A stretch of 64,000 nucleotides of DNA from Pelagibacterales bacterium SAG-MED28 (lineage in GTDB: Bacteria > Pseudomonadota > Alphaproteobacteria > Pelagibacterales > Pelagibacteraceae): contig JACWDY010000001.1 of the NCBI GenBank assembly GCA_014653835.1, forward strand, positions 210,961 through 274,960. The letters run 5' to 3'. The notes under the pieces were generated by a model. The model was not told the DNA's origin. It saw only the letters and a program-made list of their open reading frames with translations, and ran no database searches. This document shows positions 49,762 through 59,163 of the stretch, one piece after another; within the stretch, counting starts at the first letter, position 1, and every line of letters starts with the position of its first letter. Position numbers and translations under genes: made by a program.

Positions 49762-50390
49762 TATTTAAAAGGTGGTCCTCCAAACCACATAACCAATGAC
49801 TTACGATTTCCTTTTGTAACAGGTGTAACTCTGTGTCTTACAAAACTTGCAAAGAAGATTGCATGACCTCTTTTCATCTTTGGTCTTTTTGCATCATCTA
49901 TCATTTCTAAATCGCCACCTTCAAAATCTTTTTCATCAGATAATAAAAGTGTCATTGATATTTTTCTTACAGGCGGCTGTAACCTCATATCTGTGTCATT
50001 ATCAGTATGCCATTCATAGAAAGCTCCTGTTGGATATTCAGTATATTGTGCTTGTTCTGTTATTTGAATGCCATCAAAACCAAAATGATTACAGTTTATA
50101 TTTCTAACTAATGTATCAATTTTTTTGTACATAAGTATAGTATCAGGTCTATTAAACGGCAGCCATGAAATAGTAGTTATTCTTTTTTTACTATCATTAA
50201 CTCCAGTATCTTTTATTTTTGTTGGATCTAAATTTTTTTCAGTTTGTGTAGCTGTTCCAATTTTAGCAGCAGCTTGATCTTCACTTTGACCAATTCTAAT
50301 AATATGATCGCATTGTTCAGGTGTAAAGATAGCTTCGTTAGTTGCTACAATATATGATTTCCATCTAGGTTCTAAAATCATTATTGCCAA
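49761..50390 (-). CDS. 2OG-Fe(II) oxygenase (prolyl-4-hydroxylase-like)
   Basis: YPTGAFYEWHTDNDTD (HxD), FEGGDLEM, KRGHAIFFASFVRHRVTPVTKGNRKSLVMWFGGP (distal H, R). Confidence 0.88.
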   Translation of the reverse strand: MAIMILEPRWKSYIVATNEAIFTPEQCDHIIRIGQSEDQAAAKIGTATQTEKNLDPTKIKDTGVNDSKKRITTISWLPFNRPDTILMYKKIDTLVRNINCNHFGFDGIQITEQAQYTEYPTGAFYEWHTDNDTDMRLQPPVRKISMTLLLSDEKDFEGGDLEMIDDAKRPKMKRGHAIFFASFVRHRVTPVTKGNRKSLVMWFGGPPFK

Positions 50391-50959
50391 ACTTCTTTCA
50401 TAGCTTCGTCTTTACCTTGACCAAGATATTTTCTTCCGTCTAATGCAAATGATTTATAATTACCATTAGCTCTAATATAATGTAAAAAAACTTGCATACA
50501 TTTTTCGCCATTGTAAGGATCTCGCCAATGAGAATAGTTACAACCTTCATAAACAATAGCATCACCTGGCTTTGTTAAATATGAAGTTGGTTTAGCATTA
50601 GGATTAACTTTTGTTGTTCCTTCTTTTAATTTATGAAACCAAATAGACCAATCTTTATCTGCAAAGATATTTAAACTGATAGATACTTCACATGACGGTC
50701 TATCATTATGTTTAACTAGCTCACCACCTTTATGATACATTCTTGAGTATGTGTAAGTTGGTGTAAGTTTCTCGCCTACAAATTTTTCTACTAAAGATTT
50801 TTTTGTGCTTAAAAATGTTTCACTTAAAAAATCAGAATATACAGCAACAGAGTTTGGCGATTGAGTACATGGCTTTAAACCAGGCTCTCTGATCTTCCAA
50901 TAATCCTGTGCTAATTTTAATTCTTCACTATTGAGAAAGTTTTGGATTGCTTTTATCAT
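50381..50959 (-). CDS. Second 2OG-Fe(II) oxygenase-like protein
   Basis: GGELVKHNDRPSCEVSISLNI (HxD), KPGDAIVYEGCNYSHWRDPYNGEKCMQVFLHY (distal H). Confidence 0.7.
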   Translation of the reverse strand: MIKAIQNFLNSEELKLAQDYWKIREPGLKPCTQSPNSVAVYSDFLSETFLSTKKSLVEKFVGEKLTPTYTYSRMYHKGGELVKHNDRPSCEVSISLNIFADKDWSIWFHKLKEGTTKVNPNAKPTSYLTKPGDAIVYEGCNYSHWRDPYNGEKCMQVFLHYIRANGNYKSFALDGRKYLGQGKDEAMKEVWQ

Positions 50960-51614
50960 TGGTTGTACCTTTACCGTTTGTGTTGATTTTAAGCGTTCCT
51001 TCTTTTTCTAATCTTTGCGCTGTCATAATTTGAGCAGCTATATTTTTAGCTCCATCAGCATCATTAGCTTTGTCAAAAAATTGAAATGTTTTCATTAATC
51101 TTTTTGGTAAGCTTTCTTGCTGATGCGTATTAACATTCTGTTTATCAAAATCAGGATCTTGTTTTACAAGCTCATCTTTAAGCTCTGACCATAATCTTAA
51201 CTCTCTCATTCTATCTTTAGCTGTAAGTTCCATACCAGCTTTATCAAAAGTTTTTTGTTCTAGGTCTATTTGTAAACTTTCTTTTTCTAGTTCGTCTTTT
51301 TCTTCAGCTATTTTTTTGTGTAGTTTTTTAATCTCAACTTCATTTCTTCTGTAGTCAAAAGATAAAAAAACCATTTGTTCAAAAAATACGTTTTGCTCTC
51401 TAACAGCTTGCCAGTATTTAGCAGCTGGTGTTGGATGTTTAAGATCATTTAAAACAGATATTCTCATTTCTGTTTCAGTTCTAAACATTTGTTTTTTAAC
51501 CCATGTGTCTTGCAATTCTGCTTTCATGGCTTTGAAGTCTTTAACCTCATCTTCACTTAAAATATTTAATAAGTGGTTATCCATTGGCATCAATGGATTT
51601 ATTTGTTTTGGCAT
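50928..51614 (-). CDS. Hypothetical phage protein, charged/coiled-coil
   Basis: 228 aa helical, K/E/Q-rich, in phage operon. Confidence 0.6.
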   Translation of the reverse strand: MPKQINPLMPMDNHLLNILSEDEVKDFKAMKAELQDTWVKKQMFRTETEMRISVLNDLKHPTPAAKYWQAVREQNVFFEQMVFLSFDYRRNEVEIKKLHKKIAEEKDELEKESLQIDLEQKTFDKAGMELTAKDRMRELRLWSELKDELVKQDPDFDKQNVNTHQQESLPKRLMKTFQFFDKANDADGAKNIAAQIMTAQRLEKEGTLKINTNGKGTTNDKSNPKLSQ

Positions 51615-51618
51615 TTGA

Positions 51619-51912
51619 TTACTCCTTTGGATTAGTTGGAAATTGTACTGCCTTTACTTCTGCTTCTGTTGTTAGATCGTTTGTGATGTCTCTTAAATCT
51701 TTTCTATATTTTTTTATTTCATCAGACATTGTATTATCTGATAAAGCATAGTAGTCAGTTTCTTTTAAAAGATTATTTCTTTTATTTCTTAAATCAAAAA
51801 TTGCTCTATCAAATGCACCATTAGCCCAAGCCAATTCTTCTGCGTCTCTTGCAGTTTCTTCTGCTGTTGTAAATCTTATTCTTTCGCCATTAACTAATTT
51901 ATATCTTGCCAT
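51619..51912 (-). CDS. Tail-fibre assembly chaperone-like protein
   Basis: FDLRNKRNNLLKETDYYALSDNTMSDEIKKYRKDLRDITN...VQFPTNP resembles phage tail assembly chaperones. Confidence 0.65.
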   Translation of the reverse strand: MARYKLVNGERIRFTTAEETARDAEELAWANGAFDRAIFDLRNKRNNLLKETDYYALSDNTMSDEIKKYRKDLRDITNDLTTEAEVKAVQFPTNPKE

Positions 51913-51921
51913 AATTATCTC

Positions 51922-53325
51922 CTAACTATTAACCACACCAAAGAGTGAAAAATTACCTCTATCAATATTTCCTGATCCTGATCTTATTTGAAATCCTGTA
52001 ATTGCTGCAGTTGATGTATTTGATCCTGAGAAATAACCTGATAGAGTACGTGCGTGTTGGCTTATACCTACAATAGTTCCATGAACTAATTTACGTGTAT
52101 CAGTAGTTGATGGTTTATAAATATTTATTTCAAGACCCATACTTTCAGCTGCAGCACTACCTTGTCCTGTTTGGTGTATTCTTATATCGCTATCACTAGC
52201 ACTATTAAAATTATCAGTTCCACTATTACTATCTCTCGTCATACCTGAAAAATCATAATTTGATGTTAGATAAGATGAACCAGCATCAGTAGAATATCTT
52301 ATATGTAGTTTTTGATTATCTGTTGCAATTCTCATATCAGAAACAATTAATTTATATGCGTTATAAGTACTATCAAAAACAACACCTGAAGAACCATGAT
52401 TAAAATCAACAGAAGCTACTCCTGAAGTTACGTTTTGTGTTTTAATATGAACTAATCCACCACCACCAGCATCAGCAAAAGATAAAACTCCTGAGCCATT
52501 TGTTGTTAAAACTTGGTCTGATGTGCCATCGGCAGTAGGTAATTTTAATAATGTTCCACTTGTATTAATTTGATTAGATAAATGGTTTATATGATTTCCC
52601 ATGTAAGCATGAGAGCTGCATTGATAGTAAAGAATATTTGGTGTGTATTCATCTACTTGAATTGTTGTAAAAGCTCCAGCATTACCAGGTGTTCCAGTTG
52701 CTGTTACATTAGTGGTATATGCTCCTGTTTTATCTGCTTTTAAATAAAACAATAAAGGATGTCCTGAATTAGAGGCATCTGATTGATCAAACTTATAATA
52801 ATATTTTTTACCTGTATCAGATCCGTTAAATTTTAAAACAGGTGCTTCAACACCATCGATTTCATAACCACTTCCTGATCCTGATCCGTTGTAAGGATGT
52901 GCAGCAGTTTTAGTTATAACTTTAACTTCATAAGTTATTGGATTGCTTGATGAACCATAAACGCCTTTTTCAGAATTTTGATCTGCTAATTTTTTATTTG
53001 TTACTGAACTTGTTTTTAATTTAACAGCACTAATACTATCATCACTTGGAACTCCAATATCGTTTACATCACCTAATACTAAAATAAAGTCGATAACATC
53101 CGAGCTAGTCAAAGAGCTGTCGAAAACAATATTAGATCCTGATATTGTAAACGCATCTGTTGGAGCCTGTATTACCCCATTTAAAGATACAATCATTTGA
53201 TTAACCGATTGTGGAGTAAATGCTGCTCCACCATTAGCTAAAGCATACGTTGCTGTTGCAGACGTAGTGATACTATCTAATTTTGTAAAGTTTCCTGATA
53301 CTATTCCTCTTCCAATATATGGCAT
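51922..53325 (-). CDS. Tail fibre / receptor-binding protein with cupredoxin-like segment
   Basis: FDQSDASNSGHPLLFYLKADKTGAYTTNVTATGTPGNAGAFTTIQVDEYTPNILYYQCSSHAYMGNHIN; Gly/Ser/Thr-rich. Confidence 0.75.
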   Translation of the reverse strand: MPYIGRGIVSGNFTKLDSITTSATATYALANGGAAFTPQSVNQMIVSLNGVIQAPTDAFTISGSNIVFDSSLTSSDVIDFILVLGDVNDIGVPSDDSISAVKLKTSSVTNKKLADQNSEKGVYGSSSNPITYEVKVITKTAAHPYNGSGSGSGYEIDGVEAPVLKFNGSDTGKKYYYKFDQSDASNSGHPLLFYLKADKTGAYTTNVTATGTPGNAGAFTTIQVDEYTPNILYYQCSSHAYMGNHINHLSNQINTSGTLLKLPTADGTSDQVLTTNGSGVLSFADAGGGGLVHIKTQNVTSGVASVDFNHGSSGVVFDSTYNAYKLIVSDMRIATDNQKLHIRYSTDAGSSYLTSNYDFSGMTRDSNSGTDNFNSASDSDIRIHQTGQGSAAAESMGLEINIYKPSTTDTRKLVHGTIVGISQHARTLSGYFSGSNTSTAAITGFQIRSGSGNIDRGNFSLFGVVNS

Positions 53326-53341
53326 AATTTTTTATTACTCC

Positions 53342-54559
53342 TTAAGCAAATGTTGCTGGTGATGTTAATACTGCTAATGCAGCTCCTGTATATTCTGCAA
53401 CAAGATTTCCTGGATAAGGTGGACTTCCACCTCCAAATACAATTCCTCCTGAGTTTCCTCCACCTGTGTTTCCTCCACCTGAATGTGAACCATTTGAAGA
53501 ACTATAAGTTGGTGCGTTAGCTAAAGGAATATCTGAACTCCAAGAAGTTCCATTGTACAATTCTGTTGAGTTAGTCAAAGATGGATAATCACCACCTATT
53601 GCTAAAACTCCTGTGTTAGTTGGACCATTAGCTGTTCCTAGTCTTGAACATTCAGGTCTTGCAGTACTTAATGATGGTCCAGCTGCATATGCTGTGCCAT
53701 TAAATGTTGCTGATGTAGCTGCATAAGATCCACTAAAAACTAAGAGATTACTTGTAGGTCCAGCACTTGCAACAAAGTTAGAACCTGTAGGTGCAGTTGC
53801 TCCAGCTGACCAAGAAGATCCATCGTATGCTTGTGATGCTGTTGGATTACTAGGATGGTTCCATCCATTAGTAATAAGAGCATCTGATTGTGTTCCATGT
53901 CCATGTTGCTGACCCAAACTAGATGCAGCATAATTTAAACTTGCAGATGATCCCCAAGAAGATCCATCAAATTCATAAGAAATAGTTGTTTTAGGATAAG
54001 AAGGATGCGATGCATTTGGACCTGATGGATTACCATGTCCTCCTCCACCTAATGCAGCAGATTGAGTTCCAATCGCCATTGTTCCTGAGTTATAATAAGG
54101 ATAGTTAGGTCCATTAGACCAGCTTGATCCATCAAATTTTATAAAGTCATTACCTCTTGCTCCGTTGTCACCACCAGTTCTAGGATGCGATCCATAACCT
54201 GATAAACCCCAAGTGCTGTCTTTTGTAGTTCCATTACTTGACCAACCTGATGCTCCATAAGGAATTGCAGTTCCAGCTGAAAAAGCAGCAGAACCTATTA
54301 AATAAGATTTTAATTGTTTTGTATCAGTTCTTAACCACATGTCACCTTCATTAGGTGATGGAGGATTTGATGTTACAGCTGGTACACCAAGATTAACTGC
54401 TGGTGAAATATCTGCAGCAGCGATTGTGCCTGGAGCTATCTCAGTTGTTGTAACAGTTCCTGGTGCTATGTCTGCAGCTGCAACTGTATTAGGTGCAATT
54501 TCAGTTGTTGTAATTGCATCTGCTGTAATTCCTCTTTGTTTAAGTTTTGTTATAGCCAT
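53342..54559 (-). CDS. Tail fibre protein with short Ala/Thr/Pro repeats and kelch-like repeats
   Basis: TTEIAPNTVAAADIAPGTVTTTEIAPGTIAAADI repeats; recurring (Y/F)(D/N)G(S/T)SW...G modules. Confidence 0.75.
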   Translation of the reverse strand: MAITKLKQRGITADAITTTEIAPNTVAAADIAPGTVTTTEIAPGTIAAADISPAVNLGVPAVTSNPPSPNEGDMWLRTDTKQLKSYLIGSAAFSAGTAIPYGASGWSSNGTTKDSTWGLSGYGSHPRTGGDNGARGNDFIKFDGSSWSNGPNYPYYNSGTMAIGTQSAALGGGGHGNPSGPNASHPSYPKTTISYEFDGSSWGSSASLNYAASSLGQQHGHGTQSDALITNGWNHPSNPTASQAYDGSSWSAGATAPTGSNFVASAGPTSNLLVFSGSYAATSATFNGTAYAAGPSLSTARPECSRLGTANGPTNTGVLAIGGDYPSLTNSTELYNGTSWSSDIPLANAPTYSSSNGSHSGGGNTGGGNSGGIVFGGGSPPYPGNLVAEYTGAALAVLTSPATFA

Positions 54560-54561
54560 TT

Positions 54562-54867
54562 TTATTCCGTTATAGTAATTGCTTCAGGTCTTAAAATGTT
54601 GTTTTGTTTTTCAAAGCTGTCGCTTGGTAAAGCATCCCAATCAGATTGTGATTGAGCGACAACAGTATTAACAAGAGTTTGAGCTTCAGCTTTTGTTTTA
54701 GAAACTCCATTAACTCTAGTAATCCATGCTTGACCTGTAGTATTATCTTCTACTTGCCAAACATTACCTGGATAACCTTTAACATTTAAAGATGTAACAT
54801 TTTCTTGATCTGCATTAGTTATAAAACCTTTGCCTAAGTTATTTGCTTTACAATATATTTTTGCCAT
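54562..54867 (-). CDS. Hypothetical phage tail-associated protein
   Basis: Starts MAKIYCKANNLGKGFITNADQENV; start moved from 54918 to 54867 to clear the neighbouring gene. Confidence 0.6.
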   Translation of the reverse strand: MAKIYCKANNLGKGFITNADQENVTSLNVKGYPGNVWQVEDNTTGQAWITRVNGVSKTKAEAQTLVNTVVAQSQSDWDALPSDSFEKQNNILRPEAITITE

Positions 54868-54884
54868 TTTTTTTTCTTTATTGT

Positions 54885-55211
54885 TTATGTTGAAATTGCA
54901 TCTACAGCTGATACCCAAACATCTAATGAAGATGCTGTATCTGATATAACTTTTAAAGCATCACCTGAGTGAACTACAAATTTAGCTCCCCCATCTAATA
55001 CTTGTAAAGAACCACCAGCTGCAATCGGTGCATCCTTAACAAGATAAATATCATTTGATCCATCATTGATATAAACCGATGCCTCTACAGTTGATGTAGT
55101 TATATTTGCTAGAGATATTCCAACAACAGTGTCGAAACTGTCTGCTGTAAATATTGTTGCGGCTCCTGTGCCTACATCATTACTTGTATATCTTCTAAAG
55201 TTTTGCGCCAT
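54885..55211 (-). CDS. Hypothetical phage structural protein
   Basis: MAQNFRRYTSNDVGTGAATIFTADSFDTVVGISLANITTSTVEASVYINDGS; beta-rich, in tail module. Confidence 0.6.
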   Translation of the reverse strand: MAQNFRRYTSNDVGTGAATIFTADSFDTVVGISLANITTSTVEASVYINDGSNDIYLVKDAPIAAGGSLQVLDGGAKFVVHSGDALKVISDTASSLDVWVSAVDAIST

Positions 55212-55222
55212 TTTTTTTCCTC

Positions 55223-56290
55223 CTATAGTGCTATTGCCATTGCAATTCCAAATCCTTTAGTTCCAAACGCTGAAACATCCGTTGCGGCTACTTGCCAGGA
55301 AGATCCGTTGTAAACATAAAGTTGATTGTCTGTTGTTAAAAATACTAAATCACCAGCTGTTAAAGCATCACCGTCATTATCAACTGATGGTAAACTTGAT
55401 TTTGCTCCAAGATAAACATCGTCAAAATTATCTGCTGCTAATTCTGCTGCTGTCTTAGCTGCCTCTGCTGCTGTTGCAGATGTTGCTGCTTCACTTGCTT
55501 TAGTCGTTGCTGTTGATGCTGAGCTAGCTGAAGCTGTTGCTGAATTTGCTGCTGCAGTAGCGGATGATGCTGCTGCCGTTGCAGATGTTGCAGCTGCCGT
55601 TGCAGATGTTGTAGCAGATGCTGCATCAACGATTAAATCCCATTTAGCGTTATCGGTATTACTTGTTAACGGTTGAGATCCGCTAGAGGTGTGAGCAGTG
55701 TTACAGTAAAAAATGTTATTTGTGCTAGTGTCTTTAACTAAATCTCTTACAGCGTAAGTTCTTGATGCTGCCCAGTTGCCTTCAAAAGATCCTAATTCTT
55801 GAGCAACAGTTAATTCACCAGCGCTATCAAATGAAACTAATTTATTTGCACGATCTGTTGCAGATTGCGTAAACTCTGTAGAGGTAATTGTATTTGTTCT
55901 TGATAATTTTAAAGATCTATCAACTTCTTCTTGAAGCTCTTGAGTAATAGAAGTTAGTTTATCGTAAGCATCTTCTAAAGTATTTGCTGGAAGTGGATCG
56001 TTTTCAATTAAATCTACTCCTTGCGTTTTTGGTGTATCTCTTCTTAAAACAACAGTTTCAGTAGCTGTTGGAATGTTTCCGCTAGTGAAAGTAACAGTTC
56101 CTCCGTTAGCATTCCCAACACCACCGACAGTATAATGAGTGGTAATCGTTTTAGTTGTTTCTGTTCCATCAGCGCTCCTTATTATTACGTCAATGTCGTC
56201 TTGATCTGTAATTTTAAATGTATAGTTAAAGGCTGTTGTAGAGCCGTTTCCACTTGATGAATTTTTTATTGTTGTTGTAGATATAGTCAA
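55223..56290 (-). CDS. T7-like tail fibre protein (N-terminal adaptor plus Ala-rich shaft)
   Basis: SGNGSTTAFNYTFKITDQDDIDVIIRSADGTETTKTITTHYTVGG...VVLRRDTPKTQGVDLIENDPLPANTLEDAYDKLTSI; T7-tail-type N-terminus. Confidence 0.82.
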   Translation of the reverse strand: MTISTTTIKNSSSGNGSTTAFNYTFKITDQDDIDVIIRSADGTETTKTITTHYTVGGVGNANGGTVTFTSGNIPTATETVVLRRDTPKTQGVDLIENDPLPANTLEDAYDKLTSITQELQEEVDRSLKLSRTNTITSTEFTQSATDRANKLVSFDSAGELTVAQELGSFEGNWAASRTYAVRDLVKDTSTNNIFYCNTAHTSSGSQPLTSNTDNAKWDLIVDAASATTSATAAATSATAAASSATAAANSATASASSASTATTKASEAATSATAAEAAKTAAELAADNFDDVYLGAKSSLPSVDNDGDALTAGDLVFLTTDNQLYVYNGSSWQVAATDVSAFGTKGFGIAMAIAL

Positions 56291-56301
56291 TTTATTTCCT
56301 G

Positions 56302-59112
56302 TTATTGTTCTTGTTCAAAGTAATCACCTTGTATTGGCTCACCTTGATTTAGTGTTAGTATTTTTTCTGCGAATTTTTCTGTCGCTTCTTCTGTAATTCT
56401 TGTATTAACATCTTCTGATTTAGAATAAGGATTATCACCAGCACCTATTAAATCACCGTAAGCTGCTTGTTCTGCTGCAGTAAAAGCTTTTTTTATATAA
56501 CCTTGTTTAATAAAGTTATCTTGAGCTTCTGAATATTCATCAGAAGAAAATAAAACAGATAGATTTTCTTTTGCATATGCACCTTTACGTTTTTGTAAAA
56601 ATGCTAATTCATCAGATGTGTATTCTACTGTAGTTCCAAGAAAACCTTTTGTAATAGATTTACCTCTTCTCATGGGTCTAATCTCTACTTGAGTTTTTCT
56701 AAGCTCGTCTCTAATAGGATCGTTTTTAGCAATAGTGTATGCACCCCAACCTTGAACTTCGTCACCTAATAAATCGTATTGTTTATTTAAGTTGTTATTA
56801 ATACCGATAGCTTTTTTTGCGTATTCACTAAACTCAACAGCAAGTTTTTGCTGACTATCATTTGTAATAAAATTATAAGTCTTACCAGTTTGTTTTACGA
56901 TTGAAGGTATAAAGCTTGTTCCAATATCTTTTCCCCATCGTTGCGCACCTTTAGCTAAACCTAACTGTTTAAAGTTTTGAAAATCATTAATACCTTTTGA
57001 AACACCTGACATAAATGTACTGTCAGATAAGTTCTCACCAAAAGACAACATTAAAGCTGTAGCTATCGCAACGTGATCTTGCCATTGATCATGATCTTTA
57101 AAACCCATTTGTGCAATAGCGCTAAGATCTGCTGCTTGTTTAAACATCATAGCAACTGGATCAAATAAAGTATCTCTTACTGAAACATTTATAGTTGTAT
57201 CACCATAAGGAATATTAATAGTACCACTTCCAGTGCCTAAAGTTTTTTGCATAGCAAACTTAGATCCGTCTGCTTTAAATTTACTTCCAAGCTCAGGTGA
57301 TGTTCCTGTTGCATAACCACCATAGTTCATTCCCATAACTGTAGTATAGAATGCTGAGCCTAAAGCCATTTTCGCTTTAGCTTTATCTCTAATCGCTTTG
57401 TTAGGTGAACTTAATTGATTTCTATAATCTTTTAATAATAAATTTAAACCTGGTGATCTCTCTAAGGCAAACTTAGCTACGTTCGTAGGTGTTTGAATAA
57501 ACGGTAAATAGTAGTTCATCATGAAATTCATGTAACCTAGATCTTTACTATTTTTTATATCTTGTAATTTACCTCCGACAAAAGCTATAGCTCCGTCTTG
57601 ATCTTTCATTTTAGTTTGAAATGTAGAATACAAAGTTGCTTGTCTTGCTTCTTCCACTATTGATTTAGTTGGATTAGCAACAAGATCAGCTAAATATATT
57701 TCTGCATTCTTTCTATCTAAAGATCCATCACCTATTTTTTTTAAAGTATCTCTATAAGCTAAACCATATAGTTCAGCTCTGTATTCTCTGTTTTTAAAAT
57801 AGTTATCTGAAACTGTTAAAAGCTTAGTAGGTATTCTATCTAATGTTAAAATTCTTCCAGCTATATCCGTAAAGTTAGCTGATAAACTGCCAGCTTCTTG
57901 ATTGAAATTAGCTGCTGTAAATTTACCTGGTCTAACTTCAGCTTTATTACCGCTGACCATACTTGTAATTTTATCTATGTTTTTTAAGCTACCATTCATA
58001 GCAGCCCACATTTCTCTCGTTGCCATCGTTTTACCGAAAGCTCTAGCCATATCTTCGTATTCAGCAATTCCGCCACCTTTAGCATCACCAAATAATCTTG
58101 CAGCTAGTTTGTTTTCTGCTTGAATAATTCCTTGAGTAATCCAGTTACCAGCAGTGTTTCTTACGTGTGTTAATGGATTAGATAAAATCGCATTAATAAA
58201 AACTTCTGATACTGCTTCAGATATTCTGCTGTTAATAGTTCCAGCTTGTTCAGTAAATTGTAATCTTTGTTTTGTTGTACTTGTCTTAAGATACATCTGA
58301 GCCATCATCTTGATGTTATCTTCACCGCCAATCTCAACTAATAACTCTTGTCTATTTAATTCATCTAATCTTGCATTAGTGAATTTTTTAGTTCTTGTTG
58401 GTATTGAAAACTGTTGCAAGGCTCTTGCTGTTTCAGTTTGTACACCTTTTAAAATCTTTGTTAGTTCAGATGTTAAAGCAAAGTGTTGTCTATACTTTAA
58501 TATATCATCAGAGCTTCCAGCTACTGCTTTAGCAGCAAGTTCATCTAATTTAGTGTAAGAAGCTTCAACTAATTCTCTTGTAGCTAATATGTATTCAGCA
58601 TTTAATGTGTCACCTTTTTTTAAGTTCAGTAACGTAGCTGATAATTTTGTTTGGTCCTTTTGTAATAGGTCCGCTAAAGCTTGCGTTTGTTTATTAGTTT
58701 GTTCGCCTCTTTTTCTTGAACTAAAATCTTTTTTATAAGTTTCTGCAACTTCATCTATGTATTTAATAATATCGTCTTTAGACTGCATATTATTAATATT
58801 AAAATCGTTTAGTTTAGCTGGTGTTATTTTACCTCCAGCTTTTACTTTAAATAAAACTTTGTCTGCCTGTTCATCAGGAAAAGGCGTTTTTACTTTTGTC
58901 TTAACCGTAGCTGTTAATTCACCATCTACAGTTTCATAGTTTTTACCATCAATAAGAACTTTTTCTTTTTTAGCTTTATCGCCTTTTAAAAGTTTATCTC
59001 TTCTTATTTTAGGTCCAGCAATCTTCTCATCGATAATTTTTTGAGCGCCTTCTAATAATTGTTTACCTTCTGCTTCAGTAAATTTCTTACTGATGTTTCT
59101 AATGTTCACCAT
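56302..59112 (-). CDS. Large internal virion protein (T7-like ejectosome position)
   Basis: 936 aa between tail fibre and smaller internal virion protein genes. Confidence 0.65.
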   Translation of the reverse strand: MVNIRNISKKFTEAEGKQLLEGAQKIIDEKIAGPKIRRDKLLKGDKAKKEKVLIDGKNYETVDGELTATVKTKVKTPFPDEQADKVLFKVKAGGKITPAKLNDFNINNMQSKDDIIKYIDEVAETYKKDFSSRKRGEQTNKQTQALADLLQKDQTKLSATLLNLKKGDTLNAEYILATRELVEASYTKLDELAAKAVAGSSDDILKYRQHFALTSELTKILKGVQTETARALQQFSIPTRTKKFTNARLDELNRQELLVEIGGEDNIKMMAQMYLKTSTTKQRLQFTEQAGTINSRISEAVSEVFINAILSNPLTHVRNTAGNWITQGIIQAENKLAARLFGDAKGGGIAEYEDMARAFGKTMATREMWAAMNGSLKNIDKITSMVSGNKAEVRPGKFTAANFNQEAGSLSANFTDIAGRILTLDRIPTKLLTVSDNYFKNREYRAELYGLAYRDTLKKIGDGSLDRKNAEIYLADLVANPTKSIVEEARQATLYSTFQTKMKDQDGAIAFVGGKLQDIKNSKDLGYMNFMMNYYLPFIQTPTNVAKFALERSPGLNLLLKDYRNQLSSPNKAIRDKAKAKMALGSAFYTTVMGMNYGGYATGTSPELGSKFKADGSKFAMQKTLGTGSGTINIPYGDTTINVSVRDTLFDPVAMMFKQAADLSAIAQMGFKDHDQWQDHVAIATALMLSFGENLSDSTFMSGVSKGINDFQNFKQLGLAKGAQRWGKDIGTSFIPSIVKQTGKTYNFITNDSQQKLAVEFSEYAKKAIGINNNLNKQYDLLGDEVQGWGAYTIAKNDPIRDELRKTQVEIRPMRRGKSITKGFLGTTVEYTSDELAFLQKRKGAYAKENLSVLFSSDEYSEAQDNFIKQGYIKKAFTAAEQAAYGDLIGAGDNPYSKSEDVNTRITEEATEKFAEKILTLNQGEPIQGDYFEQEQ

Positions 59113-59163
59113 GTTTTAATTTTTCTGTTTTGAAAAAAACAAATATCTGAGGATAGTGTTTTC

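Noticed and set aside
53740-53931. 63-aa - strand ORF inside the kelch-like fibre gene
   Set aside because: Alternate-frame artefact of a longer, well-supported CDS.
55438-55629. 63-aa Gln/His/Leu-rich - strand ORF (MMQHLLQHLQRQLQHLQ...)
   Set aside because: Out-of-frame reading of the GCT/GCA repeat encoding the Ala-rich fibre shaft.
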